Assembly (NCBI GenBank): GCA_905236675.1
Contig: CAJOND010000058.1
Span: forward strand, 1 to 36,917
From: Candidatus Rifleibacteriota bacterium
GTDB taxonomy: Bacteria; Muiribacteriota; Ozemobacteria; Ozemobacterales; Ozemobacteraceae
Length of the DNA stretch: 36,917 nucleotides
Reading direction: 5' to 3'
The first letter of the stretch is position 1. The number at the start of each line of letters is the position of its first letter. This document shows positions 7,575 to 16,862 of the stretch, piece by piece. Made by a program: the position numbers and the translations under genes. The notes below the pieces were generated by a model that saw only the letters and a program-made list of their open reading frames with translations, was not told the origin of the DNA and did not search any database.

Positions 7575-8729
7575 ATGAATATTAAAGAATTGAAAGATAT
7601 AATTGATCGAGGCGAAGATAGTCAACATCAATTTAAAGAATTTTTTTCTAGTTCAGATGCTTTATCATCAGAATTAGTTGCTTTAAGTAATAGCCTTGGT
7701 GGGATGATTATTGTTGGGGTTAAAGATGATGGTAGTATTGTTGGTTTGACAAATGAAAATATCAGAGCCTTAAACAATTTACTTTCTAATGTTGCAAGTG
7801 AAGGGGTTAAACCAGCAATAAATCCTATTTCAGAAATAATAATAATTAATGAAAAAAAATTAATGATTATTTACGTGACAAAAGGTTTGAATAAGCCTTA
7901 TCAAGATAAAAATGGAATTATATGGATAAAAGTAGGTGCCGATAAACGTAAAGCAATTGCAAGAGAAGAATTACAGCGAATTTTTCAGAATTCCGGAATG
8001 ATTCATGGAGATATAATGCCTGCAGAAGGTTTAACAATAGAAGATGTTGATATGCCTTATTTTGAAAAATTCTATAATAAACGTTATGAAAGCGATCTAA
8101 AAAGCCTTGATATTCCAATAACAAATTTGTTTAACAATCTTTATTTAGCAAAAGATGGTTACTTAAATCTTACTGGGGCTTTGATATTCGCCAAAAATCC
8201 TGAATATCGTTTGCCTGTTTATATAGTAAAAGCAGTTGTTTATCCTTTTAATACCATAACAGAAGACACATATATTGATAGCAGAGATATGACTGGCAAG
8301 CTAGAAGAAATCTATGATAAAACGATTACTTTTATTATGAATAACATTCATTATATACAAGGTAATCAAGGAGTAAACTCTGTAGGACAACCTGAAATAC
8401 CTAGAATAGTTTTTGAGGAATTACTGGTTAATGCTCTAGTTCATAGAGATTATTACATTTCTGCTCCAATTAAAGTTTTTATTTTTAAAGACAGGATAGA
8501 AATAATAAATCCTGGAAATCTGCCGAACAATTTAACAATAGAAAACATAAAAAATGGTAATTCAAATGTTAAGAATCCTGTTTTAGCTAGTTTTGCTTAT
8601 CATGTTTTGCCATATAGAGGTATAGGTTCTGGCATTTTGAGAGCTTTGAAAGAATATCCTGATATTGAGTTTATTAATGATTTGATTAACAATAGCTTTA
8701 AATGTGTAATAAGAAGAAAAACTATATGA
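7575..8729 (+). CDS. AlbA_2/GHKL ATPase regulator embedded in the rfb operon
   Basis: It has the same architecture as the regulator at 1424-2893 but no C-terminal winged-helix extension (384 aa). The AlbA_2 domain is at the N-terminus (HQFKEFFSSSDALSSELVALSNSLGG, then MIIVGVKDDGSI). A GHKL ATP-binding domain follows near residue 275 with N-box VFEELLVNALVHRDY, IEIINPGNLP and GIGSGILRAL. Family members are putative DNA-binding regulators or toxin-like ATPases. It sits only 5 nt after rfbG and 21 nt before rfbH, on the same strand, so it is co-transcribed in the middle of a metabolic operon. It could regulate the cluster or be a passenger gene; the sequence does not decide. Confidence 0.87.
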   Translation: MNIKELKDIIDRGEDSQHQFKEFFSSSDALSSELVALSNSLGGMIIVGVKDDGSIVGLTNENIRALNNLLSNVASEGVKPAINPISEIIIINEKKLMIIYVTKGLNKPYQDKNGIIWIKVGADKRKAIAREELQRIFQNSGMIHGDIMPAEGLTIEDVDMPYFEKFYNKRYESDLKSLDIPITNLFNNLYLAKDGYLNLTGALIFAKNPEYRLPVYIVKAVVYPFNTITEDTYIDSRDMTGKLEEIYDKTITFIMNNIHYIQGNQGVNSVGQPEIPRIVFEELLVNALVHRDYYISAPIKVFIFKDRIEIINPGNLPNNLTIENIKNGNSNVKNPVLASFAYHVLPYRGIGSGILRALKEYPDIEFINDLINNSFKCVIRRKTI

Positions 8730-8750
8730 TTTTTTTACAGAGGGCAAGTA

Positions 8751-10091
8751 ATGGCTAATTGGAAAAACGAAGCGGAAGCTAGAGAACAGATAAAGTCTCT
8801 GGTTGCCGAATACTATAAAGATTTTAAGCAGAAAAAAGAGCCTTTTAAAGAAGGAGATAGAGTTTCTTATGCTTCTCGTGTATTCGATGAAAAGGAACTC
8901 TGCGCTTTAACAGATGCGACACTAGATTTTTGGCTAACTACTGGTCGTTTTGCAGAAGAATTTGAAAAGAATTTTGCAAAATGGATAGGCGTTAAATACG
9001 CTCATCTGGTAAACAGTGGTTCATCTGCTAATCTGCTGGCTTTTATGGCTTTAACTGCCCTAGAATTAAATGAAAGACAAATTAAAAGGGGCGATGAAGT
9101 AATAACTGTTGCTTGCGGTTTTCCAACGACAGTTACGCCAATTTTACAATATGGTGCTGTTCCTGTTTTTTTAGATGTTACTGTTCCTCAATACAATATT
9201 GATGTTACTAAACTGGAAGATGCTTTCAGCCCAAAAACAAAAGCAGTTATGATAGCCCACACCTTAGGCAACCCATTCAATCTAGAAGCAGTAAAAGCTT
9301 TTTGTGACAAGCATAATCTCTGGCTTGTGGAAGACAACTGCGATGCTTTGGGCACTCAATATACTATAAACGGTGAAACCAGATTTACAGGGACCTGGGG
9401 CGACATAGGCACATCTAGTTTTTACCCACCTCATCACATGACAATGGGCGAAGGGGGTTGCGTCTATACAAACAATTTATTATTGCATAAAATGATTCTT
9501 TCTTACAGAGATTGGGGCAGAGAATGCATATGTCCATCAGGTAGAGATAATTTCTGCGGTCATAGATTTGATGGGCAGTTTGGTGAACTACCAAAGGGCT
9601 ATGACCATAAATATGTTTACAGCCATTTTGGTTACAATTTGAAAGTTACAGATATGCAGGCTGCTATCGGTTGCGAACAGCTTAAGAAATTCCCGAGTTT
9701 TATAGAACGCAGAATACATAACTGGAGCCGTTTGCATAAGGCTCTTGAAGATTTGCAAGACAAGCTTATTCTTCCTGAACCAGCAGAAAACAGCAGACCA
9801 TCATGGTTTGGTTTCCTCATTTCTGTAAAACCTGAAAGCGGTTTAAAGAGAAATGATGTTACAAAATATATTGAATCTAAGAATGTTCAGACGAGATTGT
9901 TATTTTGTGGCAATCTCATAAAGCACCCCTGTTTCAAACAGATTAGAGATACAGATGCATATCGCGTAGTAGGCGATTTAAAAGTCACAGATTTTGTTAT
10001 GAATAATTCTTTCTGGGTCGGTGTTTACCCAGGTATGACTGATGAAATAATTGACTATATGTCAAAAGTTATTCACGAGGCTGTAAAGTAG
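8751..10091 (+). CDS. rfbH: CDP-4-keto-6-deoxyglucose-3-dehydratase (E1)
   Basis: It is a PMP-dependent [2Fe-2S] enzyme that removes the C3 hydroxyl of CDP-4-keto-6-deoxyglucose, committing to a 3,6-dideoxy sugar. It is DegT-like, but the PLP lysine is replaced by histidine in SSFYPPHHMTMGEGG (about residues 222-234), the E1 hallmark. Cluster cysteines appear at about C197 (EDNCDALG), C259, C261 and C269 in a C-x-C-x7-C arrangement. The 446-aa length is typical. GAGGG precedes the ATG. The matching E3 flavin/iron-sulfur reductase (RfbI/AscD) is not in this window and must be supplied from elsewhere. Confidence 0.95.
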   Translation: MANWKNEAEAREQIKSLVAEYYKDFKQKKEPFKEGDRVSYASRVFDEKELCALTDATLDFWLTTGRFAEEFEKNFAKWIGVKYAHLVNSGSSANLLAFMALTALELNERQIKRGDEVITVACGFPTTVTPILQYGAVPVFLDVTVPQYNIDVTKLEDAFSPKTKAVMIAHTLGNPFNLEAVKAFCDKHNLWLVEDNCDALGTQYTINGETRFTGTWGDIGTSSFYPPHHMTMGEGGCVYTNNLLLHKMILSYRDWGRECICPSGRDNFCGHRFDGQFGELPKGYDHKYVYSHFGYNLKVTDMQAAIGCEQLKKFPSFIERRIHNWSRLHKALEDLQDKLILPEPAENSRPSWFGFLISVKPESGLKRNDVTKYIESKNVQTRLLFCGNLIKHPCFKQIRDTDAYRVVGDLKVTDFVMNNSFWVGVYPGMTDEIIDYMSKVIHEAVK

Positions 10092-10101
10092 GTTTGAAAA
10101 G

Positions 10102-11721
10102 ATGAAAGATATTATTTTATTAGATTGTACTCTGAGAGATGGAGCTTATATTAATAATGCTAAATTTGGAGAAACATCAATAAAAGGTATTATAAATAAA
10201 TTACAGTTAGCTGGAGTTGAAATTATAGAATGTGGCTGGCTAAAAGATAATCCCTATGAATCAGGGACAAGTTATTTTCATGTTCCCAATGATATTGAAC
10301 AATATATAGACAAAAAGAATTCAAACATAACTTATAGTCTAATGATAGACTATAATCGTTATAATCTTGATAATTTACCTTCTTATAATGGCGGAACTAT
10401 AAATGCTATAAGAGTTGTGTTCCCCCATGGTAAACTTAAAGAAGGGATTGAAGTTGGAAATAAAGTTATAGAAAAAGGTTATAAAGTATTTTTTCAAGCA
10501 GCAAATACCTTAGCATATTCTGATGAAGACTTAAAAGTTTTAGCTGAATCAATAAATAAAACCCAAACTCAAAGTTTATCTATTGTAGATACTTTTGGTG
10601 CAATGTATGAAGAAGATTTAGAAAGAATAGTAAAAATCTTAGATAAAGAATTAAGAAAAGACATTCGCTTAGGGTTTCATTCTCATAATAATATGCAGTT
10701 ATCTTTTGCATTAAGTTCATATTTTATTAGATATTTGAAAAAGTATTCTGAAAGAAAAATTATGGTTGATTCTAGCTTGTGCGGTATGGGAAGAGGAGCT
10801 GGAAATGCAACTACAGAATTAATGGCAAATTATTTAAACCGAAAACATTCTTCTCATTATGATTTAGACGCCATTATGGATGCAATAGATATTTATATGG
10901 AATATTTCCAGGAAAAATATGAATGGGGTTATTCAACTCCTTATTTTATAGCTGGAAATTATTGCTGTCATGTGAACAACATTGCATACCTTAGAACTAA
11001 TCATAGAACTAGTGCTAAAGACATGAGAAATATAATAGAATCTATGTCTCCAGAAGATCGCAAAAAGTATGATTATGATTTGCTTGAGCAAAAGTATTTA
11101 CAAAATCAAAGCAGATATGTAGATGATTCTGCGGATATTCAAAAATTAAAAAAAATATTTGATTCCAGGGATATTCTTTTAATTGCGCCTGGTTGCTCAA
11201 TTATTAACGAATATGAAAAAATTAATGATTATATAAAAACTTATAATCCCATAAAAATTGGGGTAAATGCCATTATTCCAAAATATAAATATGATTATTT
11301 GTTTTTTGTAAATCCTGCAAGATACGAATATGCCAAACAATCTCACAGAGAACAATTTTTAGATACTAATAAATTAATACTTTCAAATATAAAAAATAAA
11401 GTTGATGATAATGACAAAGAAATAGTAATAGCTTTCAATTCTGTTATTAAAAGGGGTTGGGAACATTTTGACAATGCTGTTATTTGTTGCTTGAGATTAT
11501 TAGATAGAATAGGTATTAAAAAAATCTCTATATGTGGATTTGATGGTTTTAAAACAAAATATAATGAAAGTTATGCTGATTCTTTTTTACCTACTTTAAA
11601 TCCTGGTAATAAATGGGATGAATTAAATAATGAAATAAAAAATATGTTTTTTGACTTTAAAAATAACTCTAATTCATTGAAAAGTATTTATTTTATTACT
11701 GATAGCTTTTTTGAAAAATAA
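10102..11721 (+). CDS. DRE-TIM aldolase (HMGL-like) fused to a C-terminal domain of unknown function
   Basis: Residues 1 to about 270 form an HMG-CoA-lyase/4-hydroxy-2-oxovalerate-aldolase-like TIM barrel. The DRE motif is present as LLDCTLRDGAYIN. Metal-binding HSHNNMQLSFAL and CGMGRGAGNATTE follow as in pyruvate aldolases. Residues about 350-539 are a separate module starting DILLIAPGCSI with GVNAIIP and SICGFDGFK, resembling nucleotide-binding folds seen near polysaccharide genes; I cannot name it. The gene lies between rfbH and a ThDP enzyme, each spaced under 20 nt, so a role in branched-sugar or 2-keto acid chemistry on the CDP-sugar is inferred. It could supply or use pyruvate-type units. 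Total length is 539 aa. Confidence 0.8.
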   Translation: MKDIILLDCTLRDGAYINNAKFGETSIKGIINKLQLAGVEIIECGWLKDNPYESGTSYFHVPNDIEQYIDKKNSNITYSLMIDYNRYNLDNLPSYNGGTINAIRVVFPHGKLKEGIEVGNKVIEKGYKVFFQAANTLAYSDEDLKVLAESINKTQTQSLSIVDTFGAMYEEDLERIVKILDKELRKDIRLGFHSHNNMQLSFALSSYFIRYLKKYSERKIMVDSSLCGMGRGAGNATTELMANYLNRKHSSHYDLDAIMDAIDIYMEYFQEKYEWGYSTPYFIAGNYCCHVNNIAYLRTNHRTSAKDMRNIIESMSPEDRKKYDYDLLEQKYLQNQSRYVDDSADIQKLKKIFDSRDILLIAPGCSIINEYEKINDYIKTYNPIKIGVNAIIPKYKYDYLFFVNPARYEYAKQSHREQFLDTNKLILSNIKNKVDDNDKEIVIAFNSVIKRGWEHFDNAVICCLRLLDRIGIKKISICGFDGFKTKYNESYADSFLPTLNPGNKWDELNNEIKNMFFDFKNNSNSLKSIYFITDSFFEK

Positions 11722-11738
11722 TATGGAGCATATTAAAA

Positions 11739-13538
11739 ATGATTAAACTTTCTGATTATGTAATAAAGTTTTTGGAAAAAACAGGTGCGAAACATATGTT
11801 CATGTTGCCTGGCGGCGGAGCAATGCACCTGAATGATTCAATAGGAAAAAGCCAAATAATTGAGTATGTTCCATGTTTGCATGAACAAGCCTGTGCAATA
11901 GCTGCAGAGGCTTATGCTAGAGTTACAAATAATATAGGTCTTTTGATGGTTACTACAGGTCCTGGAGGAACCAATGCCATTACTGGAGTAGCAGGGGCTT
12001 ACATTGAATCTACTCCAATGTTTGTTGTGTCTGGTCAGGTAAAAAGATTAGATATGATAAATGGTCAAGGTATCAGACAGCAAGGAATGCAGGAAGTAGA
12101 TATTATTTCTATAGTCAAGCCTATAACTAAGTATGCGGCATTAGTTGATGACCCTAAATTGATTAGGTACCATCTTGAAAAAGCGTTATACGAAGCTAAA
12201 CATGGCCGACAAGGACCTGTCTGGATTGATATTCCTCTAGATGTTCAAGCAACAATGATCGATGAAGATAATCTAGTAGGTTATGAACCTTTTATTATAG
12301 ATTCAAAATCAAATTTAGAAAAAACAGTATTAGAAATAATAAGAATTTTAAATAATTCGGAACGACCGGTAATCCTAGCGGGGAATGGTATACGTTTGTC
12401 TGATGGCATAGAAGAATTTAATAAATTAGTAGAAGTTTTAAATGTACCTGTATTAACAACATGGAACGGAATTGACCTTATTGCAGAAGAAAATGATTTA
12501 TATTTTGGTAGACCTGGTGGTTTAGGACATAGGTATGCTAATTTTATTCAACAAAATTCAGATTTCTTTCTAAGCATAGGTGCACGTCTGAATCTTTTAC
12601 AGACTGGTTATAATTTTGATGGCTTTGCTAGGGCTGCAACTAAGATTATGGTTGATATTGATTGTAATGAACTACAAAAAATAAATGTTAGACCAGATAT
12701 TCCTGTTTGTGCAGATGCCAAAGCTTTTATTGAAATGTTATTAAAGCATAAAGATAAAATAAGAACTAAAGATAGAAGTTCTTGGTTTGCTTATGCAAAA
12801 AAAATGAAAAGCAAATATCCAATTGTTAAGAAAGAATATAGAGAACAAAAAGAACTGGTTAATACTTATTATCTAATAGAAACTATTTCAAAATATATGA
12901 CTAATGATGATATTTATGTCTCTGGAAGTTCAGGTAGTTGTATTGATATTTCTATGCAAACCTTTAAAGTAAAGAAAGGTCAAAGAGTTTTTTGTACAAA
13001 AGGTTTAGCGTCAATGGGGTTTGGATTACCTGCTACTATAGGGGCTTGTTTGGCTAGTGGGGGAAAGAAAACCGTTGGAGTGAATGGCGATGGCGGTTTT
13101 AATATGAATATTCAAGAATTACAAACTATTAAAAGATTAAATTTACCGATAAAAATGTTCGTACTGTGCAATAATGGTTATGGTGCTATAAAAGCTACTC
13201 AAACAAATCTTTTTAATGGTTATCTGGTAGCTTGTGATGAAACTTCTAATTTAGTTTTACCTAAAATTAGCAATATTGCTGCGGCTTATGGTTTAAAAAC
13301 AGAAATTATAAACAACAACGATGAACTTGAAGAAAAAGTTAAAAATATATTATCTAGCGAAGAACCTGTAATTGTTGAAGTTCATACTCCTATTTCATTA
13401 ACAGCTTTTCCAAAACAAGTATCTTATAAAAGAAAAGATGGGCAAATGGAATCGAAACCTTTAGAATTTATGAACCCTCCTCTAAGTGACAAAGAAATGA
13501 GGGAAAATATGCTCATAGATTTCTTTGAAGAAAAATAA
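11739..13538 (+). CDS. ThDP-dependent acetolactate-synthase-like enzyme, possibly YerE-like
   Basis: This is a full-length 599-aa ThDP enzyme. The N-terminal PYR domain carries catalytic Glu in CLHEQACAIAAEAYAR (about E48). A central domain follows, then the PP domain with GDGGFNMNIQELQT near residue 449 and a downstream NNGYGA (GDG-x-NN motif). Acetolactate synthases make branched-chain amino acid precursors. In Yersinia the relative YerE instead transfers an acetyl unit from pyruvate to the keto carbon of CDP-3,6-dideoxy-4-keto-glucose. Location directly after rfbFGH and the aldolase, with no ilvN or other ilv genes, favours the sugar role. GGAG lies about 9 nt before the ATG. Confidence 0.85.
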   Translation: MIKLSDYVIKFLEKTGAKHMFMLPGGGAMHLNDSIGKSQIIEYVPCLHEQACAIAAEAYARVTNNIGLLMVTTGPGGTNAITGVAGAYIESTPMFVVSGQVKRLDMINGQGIRQQGMQEVDIISIVKPITKYAALVDDPKLIRYHLEKALYEAKHGRQGPVWIDIPLDVQATMIDEDNLVGYEPFIIDSKSNLEKTVLEIIRILNNSERPVILAGNGIRLSDGIEEFNKLVEVLNVPVLTTWNGIDLIAEENDLYFGRPGGLGHRYANFIQQNSDFFLSIGARLNLLQTGYNFDGFARAATKIMVDIDCNELQKINVRPDIPVCADAKAFIEMLLKHKDKIRTKDRSSWFAYAKKMKSKYPIVKKEYREQKELVNTYYLIETISKYMTNDDIYVSGSSGSCIDISMQTFKVKKGQRVFCTKGLASMGFGLPATIGACLASGGKKTVGVNGDGGFNMNIQELQTIKRLNLPIKMFVLCNNGYGAIKATQTNLFNGYLVACDETSNLVLPKISNIAAAYGLKTEIINNNDELEEKVKNILSSEEPVIVEVHTPISLTAFPKQVSYKRKDGQMESKPLEFMNPPLSDKEMRENMLIDFFEEK

Positions 13539-13548
13539 ACAAAAAGAA

Positions 13549-14625
13549 TTATTCACAAGCATAAAGTACTGTTTCGGAAAAATTAAAATAATGATGCCTT
13601 ATAAATAGTTTGTAATCTGGATTTATTTCTTTGATCAATAATGGAATTTCAAACATATCATAAGCATTGTGATAGATACAAATGGACAACAACGGTTTGT
13701 CTCTGATTATGACATTTTTAGCTCCAGACAATAATTTTTGCTCATGTGATTCAATATCGGCTTTTAGAAATGTCATTTTTTTATTAGAAAAATATGTATC
13801 TAGTTTTATTAAAGAAATATTACCATTATCATCATGAATTATTTGTGCTCCTAATGAAGGGGAATCAGATTTAACAGATGATAATTGTCCGCGAGAATCA
13901 GTGTCAGAAATAGCTGCTTCTTCGGTTTTTATTTTTTCTGAAGAAAGTGCCCATTCTTTGTTTAGTCTTTCTATTCTGTGTTTTAGAGCATTATAATTTT
14001 TACTTTCAGGTTCGAAAGCATATATTTGTTTAAATATTCCTTGTTTTATAAATAAATATTTTTCAATCGTATCTCCAACGTAAGCTCCACAATCCACAAA
14101 AATTTCATTTGGATTGTTTTGACAAAACTCTGGTACTGCAAAATATTGATTATTTCTTACTAATGAAAAATCTTGCTTTGCTTCGTTCATGCGAGCCAAA
14201 ATGATGTTGGCATAAGTTTCTTTTGATAAATCATCCTCTAGGATATTATATATATTAAGAATTTTTTCTTTGTTTTGAGAAAAAATAAATTTATCTAGAA
14301 TATAGTGTTCTATGTGTTTTTCATTAAGCAAATCAATAACTTGATTAATTGTTTTAACTGTTCCAACATTTATAAAAACTAATGGATTTTCATAATTTTT
14401 CACACATTCATCAAGAGATATAACAGGTTTATTTAAAAACTTAGTTCCAATTTTATCTGGATTCCCATCAATAAAAGCAACTATGTTTAATTTCGTTTTA
14501 TCAAAGCTTTCTATACCATATAAAAGAGAAGTATTGCCTGCACCATAAATAAAACATTTTCTGTTTAAAGTGTTAATTTTATTTTCTAAGATTAATTTTA
14601 AATCTGCTTTTTGATTGTTTTTCAT
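13549..14625 (-). CDS. FkbM-family methyltransferase with N-terminal Rossmann-like domain
   Basis: The C-terminal part is an FkbM-family SAM-dependent methyltransferase: motif I NEIFVDCGAYVGDTIEKYL near residues 173-191, IYAFEPESKNYNALK, then SLIKLDTYF and FLKADIESHEQKLL. The N-terminal 100 residues have CFIYGAGNTSLL and IVAFIDGNPDKIGTKF. This CoA/nucleotide-binding-like fold also occurs in PglD-type and other sugar-modifying proteins. Probable role: O-methylation of a sugar or glycan. It is on the opposite strand from its neighbours, with only 10 bp between its stop and that of the ThDP enzyme, so it is convergent and separately transcribed. The start at 14625 has only a weak GAAGAT upstream. 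Confidence 0.83.
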   Translation of the reverse strand: MKNNQKADLKLILENKINTLNRKCFIYGAGNTSLLYGIESFDKTKLNIVAFIDGNPDKIGTKFLNKPVISLDECVKNYENPLVFINVGTVKTINQVIDLLNEKHIEHYILDKFIFSQNKEKILNIYNILEDDLSKETYANIILARMNEAKQDFSLVRNNQYFAVPEFCQNNPNEIFVDCGAYVGDTIEKYLFIKQGIFKQIYAFEPESKNYNALKHRIERLNKEWALSSEKIKTEEAAISDTDSRGQLSSVKSDSPSLGAQIIHDDNGNISLIKLDTYFSNKKMTFLKADIESHEQKLLSGAKNVIIRDKPLLSICIYHNAYDMFEIPLLIKEINPDYKLFIRHHYFNFSETVLYACE

Positions 14626-14807
14626 GAGCTAATTATCTTCTTTTTTTCTATTTATTAAATACTATTATAACTATATTTTAAAAAGTTTGCATTTAATATT
14701 ATTTTACATAAAAAATATAATGGATTTCCGTTAGCACTAACTTATTTAACTTGCAAAGAAATAATGTTTTTAATAGACTATAAAAAAAGAATGTTTGGAA
14801 CTTTATT

Positions 14808-15725
14808 ATGAAAAAAATAGTTGTAACTGGTGCTACTAGCATGATTGGAGTAGCAACTATAAATGAAGCCATAAAAAATAATGTTGAAGTTTTGGCTATA
14901 ATCAGAAAAGATTCAAAAAAAATAGATAGATTGCCTAAAAGCAATCTTATAAAATTTTTGGAGTGCGATTTAGATAAGTTTGATACAATTGATTCTGTTG
15001 ACGATGATTATGATGTGTTTTATCACTTTGCTTGGGGAAATACAGATAAAAACACTCGAAATGACCCTGTTTTGCAACAAAAAAATATAAAATATGCATT
15101 AGATGCAGTAAATCTTGCAAAGAAATTAGGTTGTAAAAAATATATAGGTGCTGGTTCCCAGGCAGAATACGGCAGAGTAGAAGGTAAATTGAATGCTTCA
15201 ACACCGATAAACCCAGATATAGCTTATGGAATGGCAAAATATGCTGCTGGTAGACTAACTAATTTAAGGTGTAAAGAATTAAACATCGAACATATTTGGG
15301 TAAGAATTTTAAGTGTATATGGAATAAATGATGGCCCGAATACCATGATTAGCTATGCTATTAAGGAACTGTTGGCTGGTAAAGAACCAGAATTTACAAA
15401 GTGTGAACAGAAATGGGATTACTTATTCAGCGAAGATGCTGGCAGAGCTTTCTATTTTATAGGTGATAGAGGAAAAGCAAATAAAACTTATTGCTTAGGT
15501 AGTGGATTAGCTAGACCTCTATCTGATTATGTAAAAACAATAAATAAATTATTAAATAAACCTGAAAATACTGGAATTGGCAAAAAGGAGTACGCTCTTA
15601 ATCAGGTTATGCATTTAGAGGCAGATATTTCTGAATTAACTGCTGATACTGGTTTTAAACCAACAATTTCTTTTGAAGATGGTTTGAAAAGAACTATTGA
15701 TTATATTATAGCTTCAATGAAATAG
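14808..15725 (+). CDS. NAD-dependent epimerase/dehydratase family protein (RfbJ/YerF-like reductase)
   Basis: This is an extended short-chain dehydrogenase with N-terminal VVTGATSMIGVATINEA, ECDLD and catalytic YGMAKYAAG near residue 140, preceded by GAGSQAEYG. At 305 aa it is full length. In O-antigen clusters such proteins reduce or epimerise CDP-3,6-dideoxy-4-keto sugars (abequose or paratose synthase type), or reduce the acetyl side chain of yersiniose (YerF). The position beside rfbFGH and the ThDP enzyme makes a final reductase role likely; the precise stereochemistry is unknown. TTGGAA precedes the start. Confidence 0.82.
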   Translation: MKKIVVTGATSMIGVATINEAIKNNVEVLAIIRKDSKKIDRLPKSNLIKFLECDLDKFDTIDSVDDDYDVFYHFAWGNTDKNTRNDPVLQQKNIKYALDAVNLAKKLGCKKYIGAGSQAEYGRVEGKLNASTPINPDIAYGMAKYAAGRLTNLRCKELNIEHIWVRILSVYGINDGPNTMISYAIKELLAGKEPEFTKCEQKWDYLFSEDAGRAFYFIGDRGKANKTYCLGSGLARPLSDYVKTINKLLNKPENTGIGKKEYALNQVMHLEADISELTADTGFKPTISFEDGLKRTIDYIIASMK

Positions 15726-15844
15726 TACTATTATCTTATAACTCTTTTATGTTTTCTTTAATTCTTTGTAATAGATTAATATCATTTTTTATAGTATTTT
15801 GTATTTGTTAACCTAGGAATGATAAAAAAGGATAATAAAAAACA

Positions 15845-16807
15845 ATGAAATGTTTGATTTGTAATTCAGAAAATATTGAAACTATAGATACAATTGTTTC
15901 TGATTTTGTGATGGCAAGGATTGCGCCAACAAATAAGACTAATTATAAAACAAAGTTATGCTTTTGCAATCAATGTTCATTTGCTTTTTACGAATATAGA
16001 TTAAACAAAGATGAAGAAAAAAAATTATATTATCATTATAGAGATGAAGACTATCAGAAACTTAGAGAACAATTTGAATATGGATACACAAAAGAAATAA
16101 ATAATCTTTTAAATACAGATACTTTTGCTTTAGCTGAGCAGAAGAGAGTAATAAAAAAATTAATTAATGATAATGGTATTAAAAATATAGAGATTGCTCT
16201 AGATTATGGTGGAAATGAAGGAAGATCTTTTTTTGACGAACTTGGCTCAAAAGCAAAATATGTTTTTGATATATCTGGTGCTAGAACAGTTGATGGCGTG
16301 ATAAATATTTCTAGTTGTGAGGATATAAAAAAGCATTGTTATAATTTTATTATGTGTAATATGCTGTTTGAACATCTCTCTGATCCTGTTTCTATAATAA
16401 AACAACTTAATAAATTTGGTAATAAAGATACTGTTTATTATATCGAAGTTCCTAGTGAAAATCCTTTTATAAAAGGAAATAAAAGTTTACTAAAGAAAAA
16501 AGCTGAGTTAATTAATAATCCCATATACAATATACTTCGTTTGTATAAATATGTATTAACTCTTATTTATAGGTATGTTAGAAAGCCAAATTTTGATTTT
16601 TATAAAATGGCTAAATACTTTTTTAAAACTAGAAAACAACCATTAATGCCTATGACAGAGCATATCAATTTTTTCACAATTGAATCTATGAAGCAGATGA
16701 TTGAATTAAATGGCTATGAAGTCATTGATATTCAGGAGAATCCTGAAAAAGGAGTTCTGGGAACGACATTAGTTCTATCTGCTTTATTTAAGAAAAAGTC
16801 ATCTTAG
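15845..16807 (+). CDS. SAM-dependent methyltransferase with N-terminal zinc-binding domain
   Basis: The N-terminus has a four-cysteine module, MKCLICNSE then KLCFCNQCSFAFYEY, like the zinc-binding start of sugar C-methyltransferases and Methyltransf_13/23 proteins. The SAM-binding motif ALDYGGNEGRSFFDEL is near residue 118 and FIMCNMLFEHLSDP follows. Length is 320 aa. A role in methylating a deoxysugar or glycan in this cluster is inferred; both C- and O-methylation are possible. AAGGATAAT lies upstream of the ATG. The spacers on both sides are AT-rich and without genes. Confidence 0.8.
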   Translation: MKCLICNSENIETIDTIVSDFVMARIAPTNKTNYKTKLCFCNQCSFAFYEYRLNKDEEKKLYYHYRDEDYQKLREQFEYGYTKEINNLLNTDTFALAEQKRVIKKLINDNGIKNIEIALDYGGNEGRSFFDELGSKAKYVFDISGARTVDGVINISSCEDIKKHCYNFIMCNMLFEHLSDPVSIIKQLNKFGNKDTVYYIEVPSENPFIKGNKSLLKKKAELINNPIYNILRLYKYVLTLIYRYVRKPNFDFYKMAKYFFKTRKQPLMPMTEHINFFTIESMKQMIELNGYEVIDIQENPEKGVLGTTLVLSALFKKKSS

Positions 16808-16862
16808 TAAGACAGAAAGCTTGTCATATATATCAAGGAAAATTAATTAACGACTAATAGTT

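Noticed and set aside
11739..13538. Housekeeping acetolactate synthase ilvB
   Set aside because: No ilvN or other ilv genes adjacent and the gene sits in a dideoxysugar cluster; kept only as a less likely alternative.
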